This document shows, in pieces, positions 10,304 to 18,199 of a stretch of DNA of 64,000 nt. Within the stretch, counting starts at the first letter, position 1. Every line of letters begins with the position of its first letter. Made by a program: the position numbers and the translations under genes. The stretch is from Jeongeupia wiesaeckerbachi. Its GTDB lineage: Bacteria; Pseudomonadota; Gammaproteobacteria; Burkholderiales; Chitinibacteraceae. The notes under the pieces are model-generated. The model did not search any database and was not told the DNA's origin. It saw only the letters and a list, made by a program, of their open reading frames with translations. The DNA is taken from NCBI RefSeq assembly GCF_050916355.1, contig NZ_CP136946.1, positions 2,666,001 to 2,730,000 of the forward strand, given 5' to 3'.

Positions 10304-13300
10304 TCGCCGCGCTGATCCACTGGTCGATCCGCAACCGCTTCATGGTGTTGCTGGTGACGGTGATGCTGGCCGTCTGGGGTGTCTGGGCGGTGCGCACGAC
10401 GTCCGTCGACGCGCTGCCCGATCTGTCCGACGTGCAGGTGATCATCCGCACGCCGTACCCGGGCCAGGCGCCGCGCATCGTCGAGGATCAGGTCACCTAT
10501 CCGCTGACAACGACGATGCTGTCGGTGCCGGGTGTCAAGACGGTGCGCGGTTACTCGTTCTTCGGCGATTCCTACGTCTACGTGCTGTTCGACGATCACA
10601 CCGATCTGTACTGGGCACGGTCGCGCGTGCTCGAGTACCTGAATCAGGTGCAGGGCAAGTTGCCGGCCAGCGCGCGCCCGGCGCTGGGGCCGGATGCCAC
10701 CGGTGTCGGCTGGATCTACGAGTACGCGCTGGTCGACAAGAGTGGTACGCGCAGCCTGGCCGAGCTGCGCAGCCTGCAGGACTGGTTTCTGCGCTATGAG
10801 CTCAAGACCTTGCCCAATGTCGCCGAGGTTGCGGCGATCGGCGGCATGGTCAAGCAGTACCAGATCGTTCCCGACCCGGTGAAGCTGGCCGGCTACGGCA
10901 TCAGCGCCGATGCGCTGGTCGATGCGGTCGGCAAGGCCAATAGCGAGGCCGGCGGCTCGGTGCTCGAACTGGCCGAGGCCGAGTACATGGTGCGAGCAAC
11001 GGGCTATCTGAAAACGCTGGACGACTTCCGGGCGATTCCGCTGAAGACCGTCTCCGGCACCGTCGTCACGCTCGGCGACGTCGCGCGCGTACAGATCGGC
11101 CCCGAGATGCGCCGTGGCATCGCCGAGCTGAACGGCCTGGGTGAAGTCGTCGGCGGCGTGGTGATCCTGCGCAGCGGCAAGAACGCCCGGGAGACGATTG
11201 CCGCGGTCAAGGCCAAGCTGGCAGCGCTGAAGACCAGCCTGCCGCCCGGTGTCGAGATCGTCACCACCTACGATCGCAGCCAGCTGATCGACCACGCGGT
11301 CGAGAACCTCAGCCACAAGCTGATCGAGGAATTCGTCGTCGTCGCGCTGGTGTGCGTGGTGTTCCTGTGGCATCTGCGCTCGGCCTTCGTCGCGATCATC
11401 ACCTTGCCGCTGGGTATCCTGATGGCCTTTGTCGTGATGCGCTATCAGGGCGTCAACGCCAACATCATGTCGCTGGGCGGAATCGCGATCGCGATCGGCG
11501 CGATGGTCGATGCGGCGGTGGTGATGATCGAAAACGCCCACAAGAAGCTCGAAGCGTGGCAGCACGATCATCCGGGCGACACGCTCGCCGGCGACGCGCG
11601 CTGGCGCGTGATCGGCGACGCGGCGGCTGAGGTCGGTCCGGCGCTGTTCTTCAGCCTCTTGATCATCACGCTGTCGTTCATCCCGATCTTCACGCTCGAA
11701 GCGCAGGAAGGCCGGCTGTTCGGCCCGCTTGCCTATACCAAGAGCTACGCGATGGCCGCCGCCGCCGGCCTGTCGGTCACGCTGGTGCCGGTGCTGATGG
11801 GCTACTGGATACGCGGGCACATTCCGTCCGAAGCGAAGAACCCGCTCAACCGCTGGTTGATCCGCGCCTACCAGCCGCTGATCGACTCGGTGCTGCGCAG
11901 ACCGAAAACGACGCTGCTCGTCGCGCTGGTCGCGCTGCTGACGACGATCATTCCGGCGTCGCGGCTCGGCGGCGAGTTCCTGCCGAATATGGACGAGGGC
12001 GACCTTCTGTACATGCCGAGCGCGCTGCCCGGATTGTCGGCGGGCAAGGCGGCCGAGCTGTTGCAGCAGACCGACCGGCTGATCAAGACGGTGCCCGAGG
12101 TTGCGACGGTATTCGGCAAGGCCGGCCGCGCCGACAGCGCGACCGACAACGCGCCGATGGAGATGTTCGAGACGACGATCCAGTTCAAGCCGCGCGACCA
12201 GTGGCGGCCGGGGATGACGCCCGAGAAGCTCGTCGCCGAACTCGACCGCGTCGTCAGGGTGCCGGGGCTGGCGAACATCTGGGTGCCGCCGATCCGCAAC
12301 CGCATCGACATGCTGGCAACCGGGATCAAGAGCCCGATCGGGGTCAAGGTTTCGGGCAGTGATCTGGCGCAGATCGAGAAGGCCGCGATCAAGGTCGAGC
12401 ACATCGCCAAGGCCGTGCCCGGCGTGTCGTCGAGCCTGGCCGAGCGGCTGTCGGGCGGGCGCTATATCGACGTCGACATCGACCGCATCGCTGCCGGCCG
12501 CTACGGCCTCAATATCGCCGACGTACAGTCGGTGGTTGCACGGCTGATCGGCGGCGAGAGCATCGGCGAAACCGTCGAAGGGACGGCGCGTTACCCGATC
12601 AACATCCGCTATCCGCGCGAAATCCGCGACAGCGTGCAGCAGCTGCGCGATCTGCCGGTGCTGACCCCATCGGGGGCGCAGATCACGCTCGGCACCGTCG
12701 CCCGGATCGCCGTCGTCGACGGCCCGCCGATGCTCAAAAGCGAGAACGGCCGGCTTGCGTCGTGGGTCTACATCGACGTGCGCGATCGTGATCTTGGCGC
12801 CGTCGTCCACGATCTGCAGGCGGCGGTGGCGCGGCAGCTCAAGGCGCCACCCGGCGTCAGCATCGGCTATTCGGGGCAGTTCGAGTACATGGAGCGCGCC
12901 AACGCGCGGCTCAAGCTCGTCGTTCCGGCGACCTTGCTGATCATCTTCGTGTTGCTCTACCTGACGTTCCGGCGCATCGACGAGGCGCTCTTGATCATGG
13001 CGACGCTGCCGTTCGCGCTGATCGGCGGCGTCTGGTTCCTCGATCTGCTCGGCTATCACCTGTCGGTGGCCGCCGGCGTCGGCTTTATCGCGCTGGCCGG
13101 CGTGTCGGCCGAGTTCGGCGTGATCATGCTGCTGTACCTGAAGCAGGCGCTCGAAGCGCGCGAGATCGGCGGGGTCGCGGGTGACGCTGCAACGGTCAAG
13201 GCGGCGATCGTCGAGGGCGCGGTCCAGCGTGTCCGGCCCAAGGTGATGACGGTTGCGACCATCCTCGTCGGCCTCTTGCCCATCCTCTGGGGCAGCGGCG

Positions 13301-13458
13301 CCGGCTCGGAAGTGATGAGCCGGATCGCCGCGCCGATGGTCGGCGGCATGATCACCGCGCCGTTGCTGTCGATGTTCGTGATTCCGGCGGCCTACCTGCT
13401 GATGCGGCGACGGCGCAATGGTGTTGCGACGAAGCAGCAAGTGGAGGTCGACACATAA
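10300..13458 (+). CDS. cusA: Copper/silver efflux RND pump, inner-membrane subunit
   Basis: A 1052-residue HME-type RND transporter with 12 transmembrane helices. The metal-specific helix 4 motif GGIAIAIGAMVDAAVVMIEN is present. The periplasmic methionines expected for Cu(I)/Ag(I) are at NMDEGDLLYMPS, APMEMFETTIQF and RIDMLATGIKSPIG. N-terminus LIHWSIRNRFMVLLVTVMLA is typical. It starts four bases before the cusB stop, so the three genes are translationally coupled. It ends shortly before a terminator and the integron. Confidence 0.95.
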   Translation: MIAALIHWSIRNRFMVLLVTVMLAVWGVWAVRTTSVDALPDLSDVQVIIRTPYPGQAPRIVEDQVTYPLTTTMLSVPGVKTVRGYSFFGDSYVYVLFDDHTDLYWARSRVLEYLNQVQGKLPASARPALGPDATGVGWIYEYALVDKSGTRSLAELRSLQDWFLRYELKTLPNVAEVAAIGGMVKQYQIVPDPVKLAGYGISADALVDAVGKANSEAGGSVLELAEAEYMVRATGYLKTLDDFRAIPLKTVSGTVVTLGDVARVQIGPEMRRGIAELNGLGEVVGGVVILRSGKNARETIAAVKAKLAALKTSLPPGVEIVTTYDRSQLIDHAVENLSHKLIEEFVVVALVCVVFLWHLRSAFVAIITLPLGILMAFVVMRYQGVNANIMSLGGIAIAIGAMVDAAVVMIENAHKKLEAWQHDHPGDTLAGDARWRVIGDAAAEVGPALFFSLLIITLSFIPIFTLEAQEGRLFGPLAYTKSYAMAAAAGLSVTLVPVLMGYWIRGHIPSEAKNPLNRWLIRAYQPLIDSVLRRPKTTLLVALVALLTTIIPASRLGGEFLPNMDEGDLLYMPSALPGLSAGKAAELLQQTDRLIKTVPEVATVFGKAGRADSATDNAPMEMFETTIQFKPRDQWRPGMTPEKLVAELDRVVRVPGLANIWVPPIRNRIDMLATGIKSPIGVKVSGSDLAQIEKAAIKVEHIAKAVPGVSSSLAERLSGGRYIDVDIDRIAAGRYGLNIADVQSVVARLIGGESIGETVEGTARYPINIRYPREIRDSVQQLRDLPVLTPSGAQITLGTVARIAVVDGPPMLKSENGRLASWVYIDVRDRDLGAVVHDLQAAVARQLKAPPGVSIGYSGQFEYMERANARLKLVVPATLLIIFVLLYLTFRRIDEALLIMATLPFALIGGVWFLDLLGYHLSVAAGVGFIALAGVSAEFGVIMLLYLKQALEAREIGGVAGDAATVKAAIVEGAVQRVRPKVMTVATILVGLLPILWGSGAGSEVMSRIAAPMVGGMITAPLLSMFVIPAAYLLMRRRRNGVATKQQVEVDT

Positions 13459-13519
13459 CCTTGCATGCCTTTTCTTCACTGATTGATAAATCGGCATTGA
13501 ATTGACATGCAAGATACGT

Positions 13520-13545
13520 AAAAAGCCCAGCCAAGCTGGGCTTTC
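13520..13545 (+). terminator. Terminator after cusA
   Basis: The stem AGCCCAGC / GCTGGGCT, flanked by AAAA and a short T-rich stretch, lies 60 bp after the cusA stop codon and just before the distal end of the cassette array. Confidence 0.7.
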
Positions 13546-13598
13546 CTATGCGGTAAAAAAACAGGTGCTTATCGTGGGTAATTATGATGTGTTCGCAG

Positions 13599-13658
13599 GC
13601 CTAGCGTTTGAAGTAACGGGCCGGCGTTAGCCGGTCCCGGTTGACCGAAGTGTTAGCC
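13599..13658 (-). repeat. attC site of cassette C19 (terminal, R' core altered)
   Basis: A 60-bp palindrome of the common type. The R'' core matches the C19 start core (GTTAGCC). The outward R' core reads GCTAGGC rather than GTTRRRY, a T-to-C change next to the expected cleavage point. This is the last attC before cusA. Confidence 0.9.
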
Positions 13659-14095
13659 GCTACTGCGCGTATCTTCACATTCATTGAGTCGCTGGTTCCC
13701 GAATCTAGGTAGCGATCCTGAGCAATGAAGCGGTGCGCAGCTTCGTAGGCCGCCAATGCTAGGAGCCCGCAGCAGAGCAATGCGACTATGCGAACTACCC
13801 AAAAGCCTACTTGGTTTGCAGCGAAGTGCGCGCGAACAATTTCGATGATCTGTATGCCACTCTCGTCTGCCGGGCCGATCCAGTATCGGCTGTTGTCACC
13901 GTATGGTTCTTCAATAGTGAACAACGAACCTGCAACCGAGAATTCGCAAAATATGTCTTCCCGCAAGTTGGACCGAGTGACAGCAGCCCCGGGAATTGAT
14001 GCGACTATGCGACGCGCAACACGACGCCCTAGCAATGAGTTCACCTCAAAGGCGCATAGGCGGCCTTGCTCATCAAGTAATGGGTAAGTGCGCAT
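13601..14095 (-). CDS. Cassette C19: membrane protein of unknown function
   Basis: A 164-residue protein with one strong transmembrane helix (VVRIVALLCCGLLALAAYEAAH) after a soluble domain of about 100 residues that opens MRTYPLLDEQGRLCAFEVNS. The stop codon lies inside its attC, so the last 16 or so residues (VNRDRLTPARYFKR) are encoded by the recombination site. The ATG is only about 10 bp from the cassette boundary and has no visible ribosome binding site. Function unknown. Confidence 0.7.
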   Translation of the reverse strand: MRTYPLLDEQGRLCAFEVNSLLGRRVARRIVASIPGAAVTRSNLREDIFCEFSVAGSLFTIEEPYGDNSRYWIGPADESGIQIIEIVRAHFAANQVGFWVVRIVALLCCGLLALAAYEAAHRFIAQDRYLDSGTSDSMNVKIRAVAANTSVNRDRLTPARYFKR

Positions 14096-14105
14096 CGATT
14101 GTGAC

Positions 14106-14165
14106 GGCTAACGTTTGAATTAACCGGCTGGCTTTAGCCCGTCCGGGTTGAATGAAGTGTTAGGT
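14106..14165 (-). repeat. attC site of cassette C18
   Basis: A 60-bp palindrome of the common type (GCTGGCTTTAGCCC apex). Its R'' core GTTAGGT (read on the plus strand) matches the start core of C18 exactly. Confidence 0.95.
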
Positions 14166-14561
14166 GCTTGACGGCTTATTTTGGTCAAATCTTGCTAATA
14201 GTGAATTTAAAAACAATAGTAACAAGAATACTAATAGTAAAAAAAGAATAACTACATGCGCTATATGCCAACTAGGAGCGTGAACAATGGTTATTAGACT
14301 TAGTAGTGTGTAAGCCGAAAAAATTAACAGTGCGGCAAGTGCGCGACGCCACGAATAAGAATAACTGCGTGGGCGCAAAATAACGTAAAGCAGCAATGTG
14401 TCAAAAAGCACGTACGGAATGCTGGAGATAAGTGATCTGCTGTACGAAACATTTTTAGATAAGGTTTCGTAACTGAATATTTCATTGTGGCATGCCATAA
14501 AACCAAGGCTAACAATTAAATAAATTAGCAAGAAAATTTCTTTCCGATGCAGGGGAATCAA
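14160..14561 (-). CDS. Cassette C18: four-helix membrane protein
   Basis: A 133-residue, very hydrophobic protein with about four transmembrane helices: IFLLIYLIVSLGFMACH, LISSIPYVLFDTLLLYVIL, LAALLIFSAYTLLSLITI and IAHVVILFLLLVFLLLLF. It ends in ARFDQNKPSST, with the stop codon at the attC R'' box. Low GC sets it apart from the chromosome. No family recognised. Confidence 0.7.
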   Translation of the reverse strand: MIPLHRKEIFLLIYLIVSLGFMACHNEIFSYETLSKNVSYSRSLISSIPYVLFDTLLLYVILRPRSYSYSWRRALAALLIFSAYTLLSLITIVHAPSWHIAHVVILFLLLVFLLLLFLNSLLARFDQNKPSST

Positions 14562-14567
14562 CTGAGC

Positions 14568-14626
14568 ACCTAACGTTGGAATTAAGGCGGCGCCGTTAGG
14601 CGTCCGCCTTGAACGACTTGTTAGAG
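14568..14626 (-). repeat. attC site of cassette C17
   Basis: A 59-bp palindrome with a different stem (GGCGGCGCCGTTAGGCGTCCGCC). The R'' core GTTAGAG matches the start core of C17 exactly. Confidence 0.93.
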
Positions 14627-15012
14627 TGCTGACGCACTCCGAAAGTGAAGTAGGCCACCACTATGCCAAGTAATAACGATGGAAGATCGGTTTTTAGAAA
14701 ATCATCGGTGCTATACAAAGGAATGGCTTCGTCAACGGTCTTGGCTAGTACATTGATAAGGACAGACCAGAATGTGGCTGAAATAAGGCCTGCGAGTAAG
14801 GCAGTAACTAGCGGTTTTTCCAAGGCAAGGCGACCCGCAACAAAACCTAGAGCTGCTGCTGGGACAAAAAAGAGCATATTAATAAGAGCTTCTGGAGCTC
14901 CTAGAACCTGTTCGCTGAAACCGAAAAAGCAGAATGCACCAAGGATGCTAACCAAGGTCAGGCCTATTGCCATGCTGGTTAAAAATGCGAGGATGGTTGC
15001 TCGAAGTTCCAT
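14596..15012 (-). CDS. Cassette C17: membrane protein of unknown function
   Basis: A 138-residue protein from the ATG at 15012 (MELRATILAFLTSMAIG); an upstream extension would run through the next attC and is rejected. Four hydrophobic helices are visible, including LTLVSILGAFCFFGF, ALINMLFFVPAAALGFVAG and LVTALLAGLISATFWSVLI. The terminal residues SNKSFKADA are encoded by the attC, a pattern common in integron cassettes. Function unknown. Confidence 0.75.
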   Translation of the reverse strand: MELRATILAFLTSMAIGLTLVSILGAFCFFGFSEQVLGAPEALINMLFFVPAAALGFVAGRLALEKPLVTALLAGLISATFWSVLINVLAKTVDEAIPLYSTDDFLKTDLPSLLLGIVVAYFTFGVRQHSNKSFKADA

Positions 15013-15023
15013 CTGCTGAAGCA

Positions 15024-15083
15024 CTCTAACGCCTGAATTAAGCCGCGCCGCGAAGCGGCGTCGGCTTGAATGAATTGTTAGGG
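15024..15083 (-). repeat. attC site of cassette C16
   Basis: A 60-bp palindrome with apex GCCGCGCCGCGAAGCGGCG. The R'' core GTTAGGG matches the start core of C16. Confidence 0.93.
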
Positions 15084-15085
15084 CG

Positions 15086-15472
15086 CTATTCGACAACGCC
15101 CGTGCCCCAGCCATCATAGTCACCGCCATGCTTGGCGGCTACCGCCTCAAGAGCGCGAGTGGTGGCAGTCATTGCCTCAAGTTGCGGTGCCATCACGCGG
15201 GTAGCATGAATCTGCCATTGCGACTGTCCGGGAGGGCGATCGACTGATGCGATGGTGTAGCCAAGCTGCTCAATCTCAGTAGCTGCCGCCTTGGCTTTCG
15301 CCTTGCTCGGAAGGAGCATGAAGAAGTCAATATTGTGAGGCTTTGAAATATCCGATCCGGCGGCAACAAGATTCTCAATGACGCGAGCATCCTGTTGCTC
15401 CGCAATGGACTGAGCCGAGCAGAGGCCAGTAAAGAGTAGAAGAAGCCAAGTCAGATGGATGAGAAATTTCAT
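15086..15472 (-). CDS. Cassette C16: exported RraB-domain protein
   Basis: A 128-residue protein with a signal peptide (MKFLIHLTWLLLLFTGLCSAQS) and a domain resembling ribonuclease E inhibitor RraB: IDFFMLLPSKAKAKAAATEIEQLGY, VDRPPGQSQWQIHATRVM and the terminal GGDYDGWGTGVVE. RraB proper is cytoplasmic and binds RNase E, so export would imply another role for this fold. The stop lies 3 bp before the attC. Confidence 0.7.
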   Translation of the reverse strand: MKFLIHLTWLLLLFTGLCSAQSIAEQQDARVIENLVAAGSDISKPHNIDFFMLLPSKAKAKAAATEIEQLGYTIASVDRPPGQSQWQIHATRVMAPQLEAMTATTRALEAVAAKHGGDYDGWGTGVVE

Positions 15473-15476
15473 AGCG

Positions 15477-15536
15477 CCCTAACGTTTGAATTAAGGGGCT
15501 GGCTTTAGCCAGTCCCGCTTGAATGATGGGCTAGAA
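15477..15536 (-). repeat. attC site of cassette C15 (R'' core altered)
   Basis: A 60-bp palindrome of the common type. The R'' core, read on the plus strand, is GCTAGAA; the start core of C15 is GTTAGAA, so one base has changed. Confidence 0.9.
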
Positions 15537-15539
15537 AAG

Positions 15540-15845
15540 TTACTGACATTTGTTACTAACAGAAAGATTAGGCGCTGGTTCATATTTAACTTGCTGTAGC
15601 CCATCTTTACCTTGGAAGATAAAGTACTTAACTCTACAGTCCTTGGTCATTGTGGAGTAGCCTTCTGCGCGAATGCCACCGCCCTCAATTGTTTTTGTAA
15701 TTCTGTTATTCGGTTTTAAGGTTTCTAAAACTTTTTCGTAGCTATCGCCCATCGATATTCCGACCTCACCAGTAGTGGTAGTGGCGTTAGTCATAGTGGT
15801 GCAGGATGTGCATAAGGAGACTAACAAGATTAAATACAATTTCAT
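15540..15845 (-). CDS. Cassette C15: putative lipoprotein
   Basis: A 101-residue protein with a short hydrophobic N-terminus ending in cysteine (MKLYLILLVSLCTSC), consistent with a lipoprotein signal although the lipobox is not ideal. The mature part contains GISMGDSYEKVLETLKP and a beta-rich C-terminus (VKYFIFQGKDGLQQVKYEP), reminiscent of small SmpA/BamE-like envelope proteins. That similarity is only an impression from the GDSYEKVLETL pattern. Confidence 0.65.
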   Translation of the reverse strand: MKLYLILLVSLCTSCTTMTNATTTTGEVGISMGDSYEKVLETLKPNNRITKTIEGGGIRAEGYSTMTKDCRVKYFIFQGKDGLQQVKYEPAPNLSVSNKCQ

Positions 15846-15858
15846 GTGAAGCTATCCT

Positions 15859-15918
15859 TTCTAACGTTTGAATTAACGGGCGGGCTTTAGCCCGTCCCGG
15901 TTGAATGAAGTGTTAGGC
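15859..15918 (-). repeat. attC site of cassette C14
   Basis: A 60-bp palindrome of the common type (GGCGGGCTTTAGCCCGTCC). The R'' core GTTAGGC matches the start core of C14. Confidence 0.95.
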
Positions 15919-16191
15919 CATGAATAAACGGATGGCTTGCATGACAACGAGCCAAATGACACCAGACAAAAAGAGTGGCACAGTTGGTAAGTAGCGTTGA
16001 ATTTTGTTCTCATCGGCTTCACGGTTTTTCCTCAAGATGTCCGAAGTTGCATCGTCTAGCGTATTTTCTGCTACGTCGGAGTTTAGTGAAACTTGAAACC
16101 GGTAGCCAGCCAAAGCGATAGCCGCAATACCTAAAAAGAAACCTATGCTTGTATAGCTTTCAATACTTTTCTCGGAGAACAAGAAAATCAA
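15913..16191 (-). CDS. Cassette C14: two-helix membrane protein, start uncertain
   Basis: At least 92 residues from a TTG at 16191, with helices at IGFFLGIAAIALAGYRF and LPTVPLFLSGVIWLVVMQAI joined by a charged loop. The frame stays open upstream to near the cassette boundary (residues such as YEKTSQSIANFTRFSFLITG) and this extension would complete another hydrophobic segment, but it has no ATG, GTG or TTG that I can see. An ATG at 16250 is in another frame and hits a stop after 16 codons. Either the start is rare or the 5' end is damaged. Confidence 0.55.
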   Translation of the reverse strand: MIFLFSEKSIESYTSIGFFLGIAAIALAGYRFQVSLNSDVAENTLDDATSDILRKNREADENKIQRYLPTVPLFLSGVIWLVVMQAIRLFMA

Positions 16192-16287
16192 TCCTGTGAT
16201 TAAAAAAGAGAACCTAGTAAAATTGGCAATGCTTTGACTAGTTTTTTCATATCGCCATATATCAAATAAAGTGTGAGTGGTGCTACG

Positions 16288-16348
16288 GCCTAACGTTTGA
16301 AATTAACCGGCGGGCGTTAGCCCGTCCGGGTTGAATGAAGTGTTAGGC
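16288..16348 (-). repeat. attC site of cassette C13
   Basis: A 61-bp palindrome of the common type. The R'' core GTTAGGC matches the start core of C13. Confidence 0.95.
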
Positions 16349-16615
16349 CTCATTAAGAACGGCCTGCCGAAATTGCTGTAAATACGCTTTGCCAAGATGA
16401 GGCTCAAGTCGGGCTAAACCATCAAGCGCTTGCGTCACGTCGAATGGTTGGTTTGCAAGTACAGATAGGGCTTGGTTGTGTAAAGCATAAGCAAATTGTG
16501 CGGCTACAGCAGCTGGGCTTTGGTCTTGAAAATCTAAATGGTTAGCAAGTAGCACGCGTAGTTCAAAGATTGCTGCCGCTAATAAACGTTTCTCTAAATC
16601 AACATGTTCGGTCAT
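16343..16615 (-). CDS. Cassette C13: small soluble hypothetical protein
   Basis: A 90-residue, alpha-helical, soluble protein (MTEHVDLEKRLLAAAIFELR ... ALDGLARLEPHLGKAYLQQF). No signal peptide or membrane segment. The stop codon overlaps the attC R'' box. I recognise no family. Confidence 0.65.
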   Translation of the reverse strand: MTEHVDLEKRLLAAAIFELRVLLANHLDFQDQSPAAVAAQFAYALHNQALSVLANQPFDVTQALDGLARLEPHLGKAYLQQFRQAVLNEA

Positions 16616-16621
16616 GAAGAG

Positions 16622-16714
16622 GCCTAACGTTTGACGTGAGGGGCGGCCGGAGCCGTAGGCGGAGGGAACCCAAAGCGCAGCTTTGGGACGTCCCTCTCGA
16701 CGGAATTGTTAGAG
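16622..16714 (-). repeat. attC site of cassette C12 (long form)
   Basis: A 93-bp palindrome containing an inner stem CCCAAAGCGCAGCTTTGGG. It resembles the attC of C3. The R'' core GTTAGAG matches the start core of C12. Confidence 0.93.
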
Positions 16715-17122
16715 CGCGTTTCGGTAGTGCCCACGGATTACGGCGATTGAATCAACGGGCTCGCCACCGAAACTCACTGCCTTGCTTTCCAGTGCGGAAA
16801 ACTTTGCTTGAAGAGCCCCTGGAATCTCTGTCGTTCCGCTCGCGACAACTAGTGACGAAGCAAGATCGAGAGCGCAGTTAAAACCATCGAAATCCTCTTC
16901 TGACGCAGCCAACTCGACAACCTCAGATAGCAAAGAGAACGCCACATAGGGTTCGATCTTTTGCTCAAGATCGTTGAAAAGACCAACGGTCATTTCTTCT
17001 TCGTGGGCATAGGTTTTTCCCCAGCCCGAGACACGAGCACGGAAGAGAGCCTTTAGCTCTTCTGGATTTCCTTCCAGTGCTTCGTGAAGGTGCTCTTTCC
17101 CGAGATCGAGGATGCTGCTCAT
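16709..17122 (-). CDS. Cassette C12: soluble hypothetical protein
   Basis: A 137-residue acidic, mostly helical protein (MSSILDLGKEHLHEALEGNP ... VIRGHYRNAL) with no export signal. The central part (YVAFSLLSEVVELAASEEDFDGFNCALDL) is rich in Glu and Asp. The stop codon falls in the attC R'' box. No family recognised; the size and acidity resemble immunity- or antitoxin-like proteins, but there is no partner gene beside it. Confidence 0.65.
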   Translation of the reverse strand: MSSILDLGKEHLHEALEGNPEELKALFRARVSGWGKTYAHEEEMTVGLFNDLEQKIEPYVAFSLLSEVVELAASEEDFDGFNCALDLASSLVVASGTTEIPGALQAKFSALESKAVSFGGEPVDSIAVIRGHYRNAL

Positions 17123-17130
17123 CGTTTGCG

Positions 17131-17190
17131 CTCTAACGTTTGAATTAACCGGCTGGCTTTAGCCAGTCCGGGTTGAATGAAGTGTTAGGG
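17131..17190 (-). repeat. attC site of cassette C11
   Basis: A 60-bp palindrome of the common type (GGCTGGCTTTAGCCAGTCC). The R'' core GTTAGGG matches the start core of C11. Confidence 0.95.
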
Positions 17191-17476
17191 CTGGCATGTG
17201 ATTGGCTAATTTCTCCAATACCTCGAATTTCCAGCGATAGGAGCTGTAGAGAAATTCACCACCATCTTTACGATCAGTGAGCTTTGCATTAATTTTAAAT
17301 TTTGTTCCTACAGGGTAATCACGTGACAAGGTTTTCGAGCATTGAACGTGAAGATTTTCTGGAAAGCCTTGGCCGTTAACTGGGCGAATGTGAACGATGC
17401 CGTGCAACCCCGTAGTTTTGGAAGGTATATAACTCTCCACTATAACTGTTTGGTATGGTTCCAGCATTTTGGCCAT
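17159..17476 (-). CDS. Cassette C11: small beta-rich hypothetical protein
   Basis: A 105-residue soluble protein (MAKMLEPYQTVIVESYIPSK). Short strands such as GIVHIRPVNGQGF, GTKFKINAKLTDRKDGGEF and YSSYRWKFEVLEKL suggest a small beta-barrel fold. The last ten residues (ALTLHSTRTG) come from the attC. A possible Shine-Dalgarno element (ACGAGGT on the minus strand) lies just upstream of the ATG. Function unknown. Confidence 0.7.
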   Translation of the reverse strand: MAKMLEPYQTVIVESYIPSKTTGLHGIVHIRPVNGQGFPENLHVQCSKTLSRDYPVGTKFKINAKLTDRKDGGEFLYSSYRWKFEVLEKLANHMPALTLHSTRTG

Positions 17477-17496
17477 TATCGTACCTCGTGATAAAG

Positions 17497-17566
17497 CCCT
17501 AACGTTGAAACTAAGCGGACGGACAAAGCGCAGCTTTGGCCGGTCCGCTTGAGTGAGGGGTTAGGC
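17497..17566 (-). repeat. attC site of cassette C10
   Basis: A 70-bp palindrome with inner stem CAAAGCGCAGCTTTG, nearly identical to the attC of C9. The R'' core GTTAGGC differs from the C10 start core (GTTAGGT) at the last base. Confidence 0.93.
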
Positions 17567-17830
17567 ATTTTTGCCAGAATTGGCTTTAGTCCACAGAAAA
17601 AAGACTCTACCCCCTAAATGCCAAATACATACTGGCCAGACAAGAATGGCCGTGATAATTACGAAAATATCAAGCTCAAATGAAGCCGATGTTCCTGGCC
17701 GGTAACAATCACCAATAGGTGGACAACCGATTTCTGCGAGTAGCCGCTGATTGATGTTATTTACTGCCACTGGAAGATATGCCGCGACTGAGCACCAGCA
17801 AGTTCGGAGTACAAGCCAAAGCTTCTTCAT
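17561..17830 (-). CDS. Cassette C10: two-helix membrane protein
   Basis: An 89-residue protein with an N-terminal hydrophobic segment (LWLVLRTCWCSVAAYLPVAV), a short extracytoplasmic loop with two cysteines (IGCPPIGDCYRPG), and a second helix (LDIFVIITAILVWPVCIWHLG). The stop lies at the attC edge. Function unknown. Confidence 0.65.
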   Translation of the reverse strand: MKKLWLVLRTCWCSVAAYLPVAVNNINQRLLAEIGCPPIGDCYRPGTSASFELDIFVIITAILVWPVCIWHLGGRVFFLWTKANSGKNA

Positions 17831-17834
17831 AGGG

Positions 17835-17907
17835 ACCTAACGTGTGAACTAAGCGGACGGACAAAGCGTAGCTTTGGCCGGTCCGCTTGAGGAGTGACGG
17901 GTTAGGG
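17835..17907 (-). repeat. attC site of cassette C9
   Basis: A 73-bp palindrome with inner stem CAAAGCGTAGCTTTG, a close relative of the C10 attC. The R'' core GTTAGGG matches the start core of C9. Confidence 0.93.
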
Positions 17908-18142
17908 CGGGACGGTTGGTTGCTAAGACCGCCTGACACCCCAACCGCTGTTGTTTCAAAAAACCACCGCGCTGAAAAATAGCGACGCGACGCATGGCAC
18001 GAACTTTGGCCGAGACCTTACCGCGCCACGGTGCGCAGCCGGCGAACCCAACTTCGATTAGACCAGCTAATTTCACGTACCCAAACACAACCTGGCGATG
18101 TTGTGGCGAGATTGCTGCATTTCTACGAAGCGAATTTGCCAT
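17849..18142 (-). CDS. Cassette C9: doubtful small basic protein
   Basis: The only long minus-strand frame in this cassette: 97 residues (MANSLRRNAAISPQHRQVVFGYVK...), very basic, ending in attC-encoded residues. Composition is odd (many Arg, Gln, Cys), and a plus-strand frame of 63 residues at 17994-18185 overlaps it. The cassette may instead carry a non-coding or regulatory element. Low confidence that this is translated. Confidence 0.35.
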   Translation of the reverse strand: MANSLRRNAAISPQHRQVVFGYVKLAGLIEVGFAGCAPWRGKVSAKVRAMRRVAIFQRGGFLKQQRLGCQAVLATNRPALTRHSSSGPAKATLCPSA

Positions 18143-18199
18143 GAATTGCAAGACGAGAACGAAATACTCACCAACGGTTTATTGATGAAACTGCTTCGA

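Noticed and set aside
14663..15019. Plus-strand frame of 118 codons in cassette C17
   Set aside because: It is the shadow of the minus-strand membrane protein, whose hydrophobic helices and attC-encoded tail are convincing.
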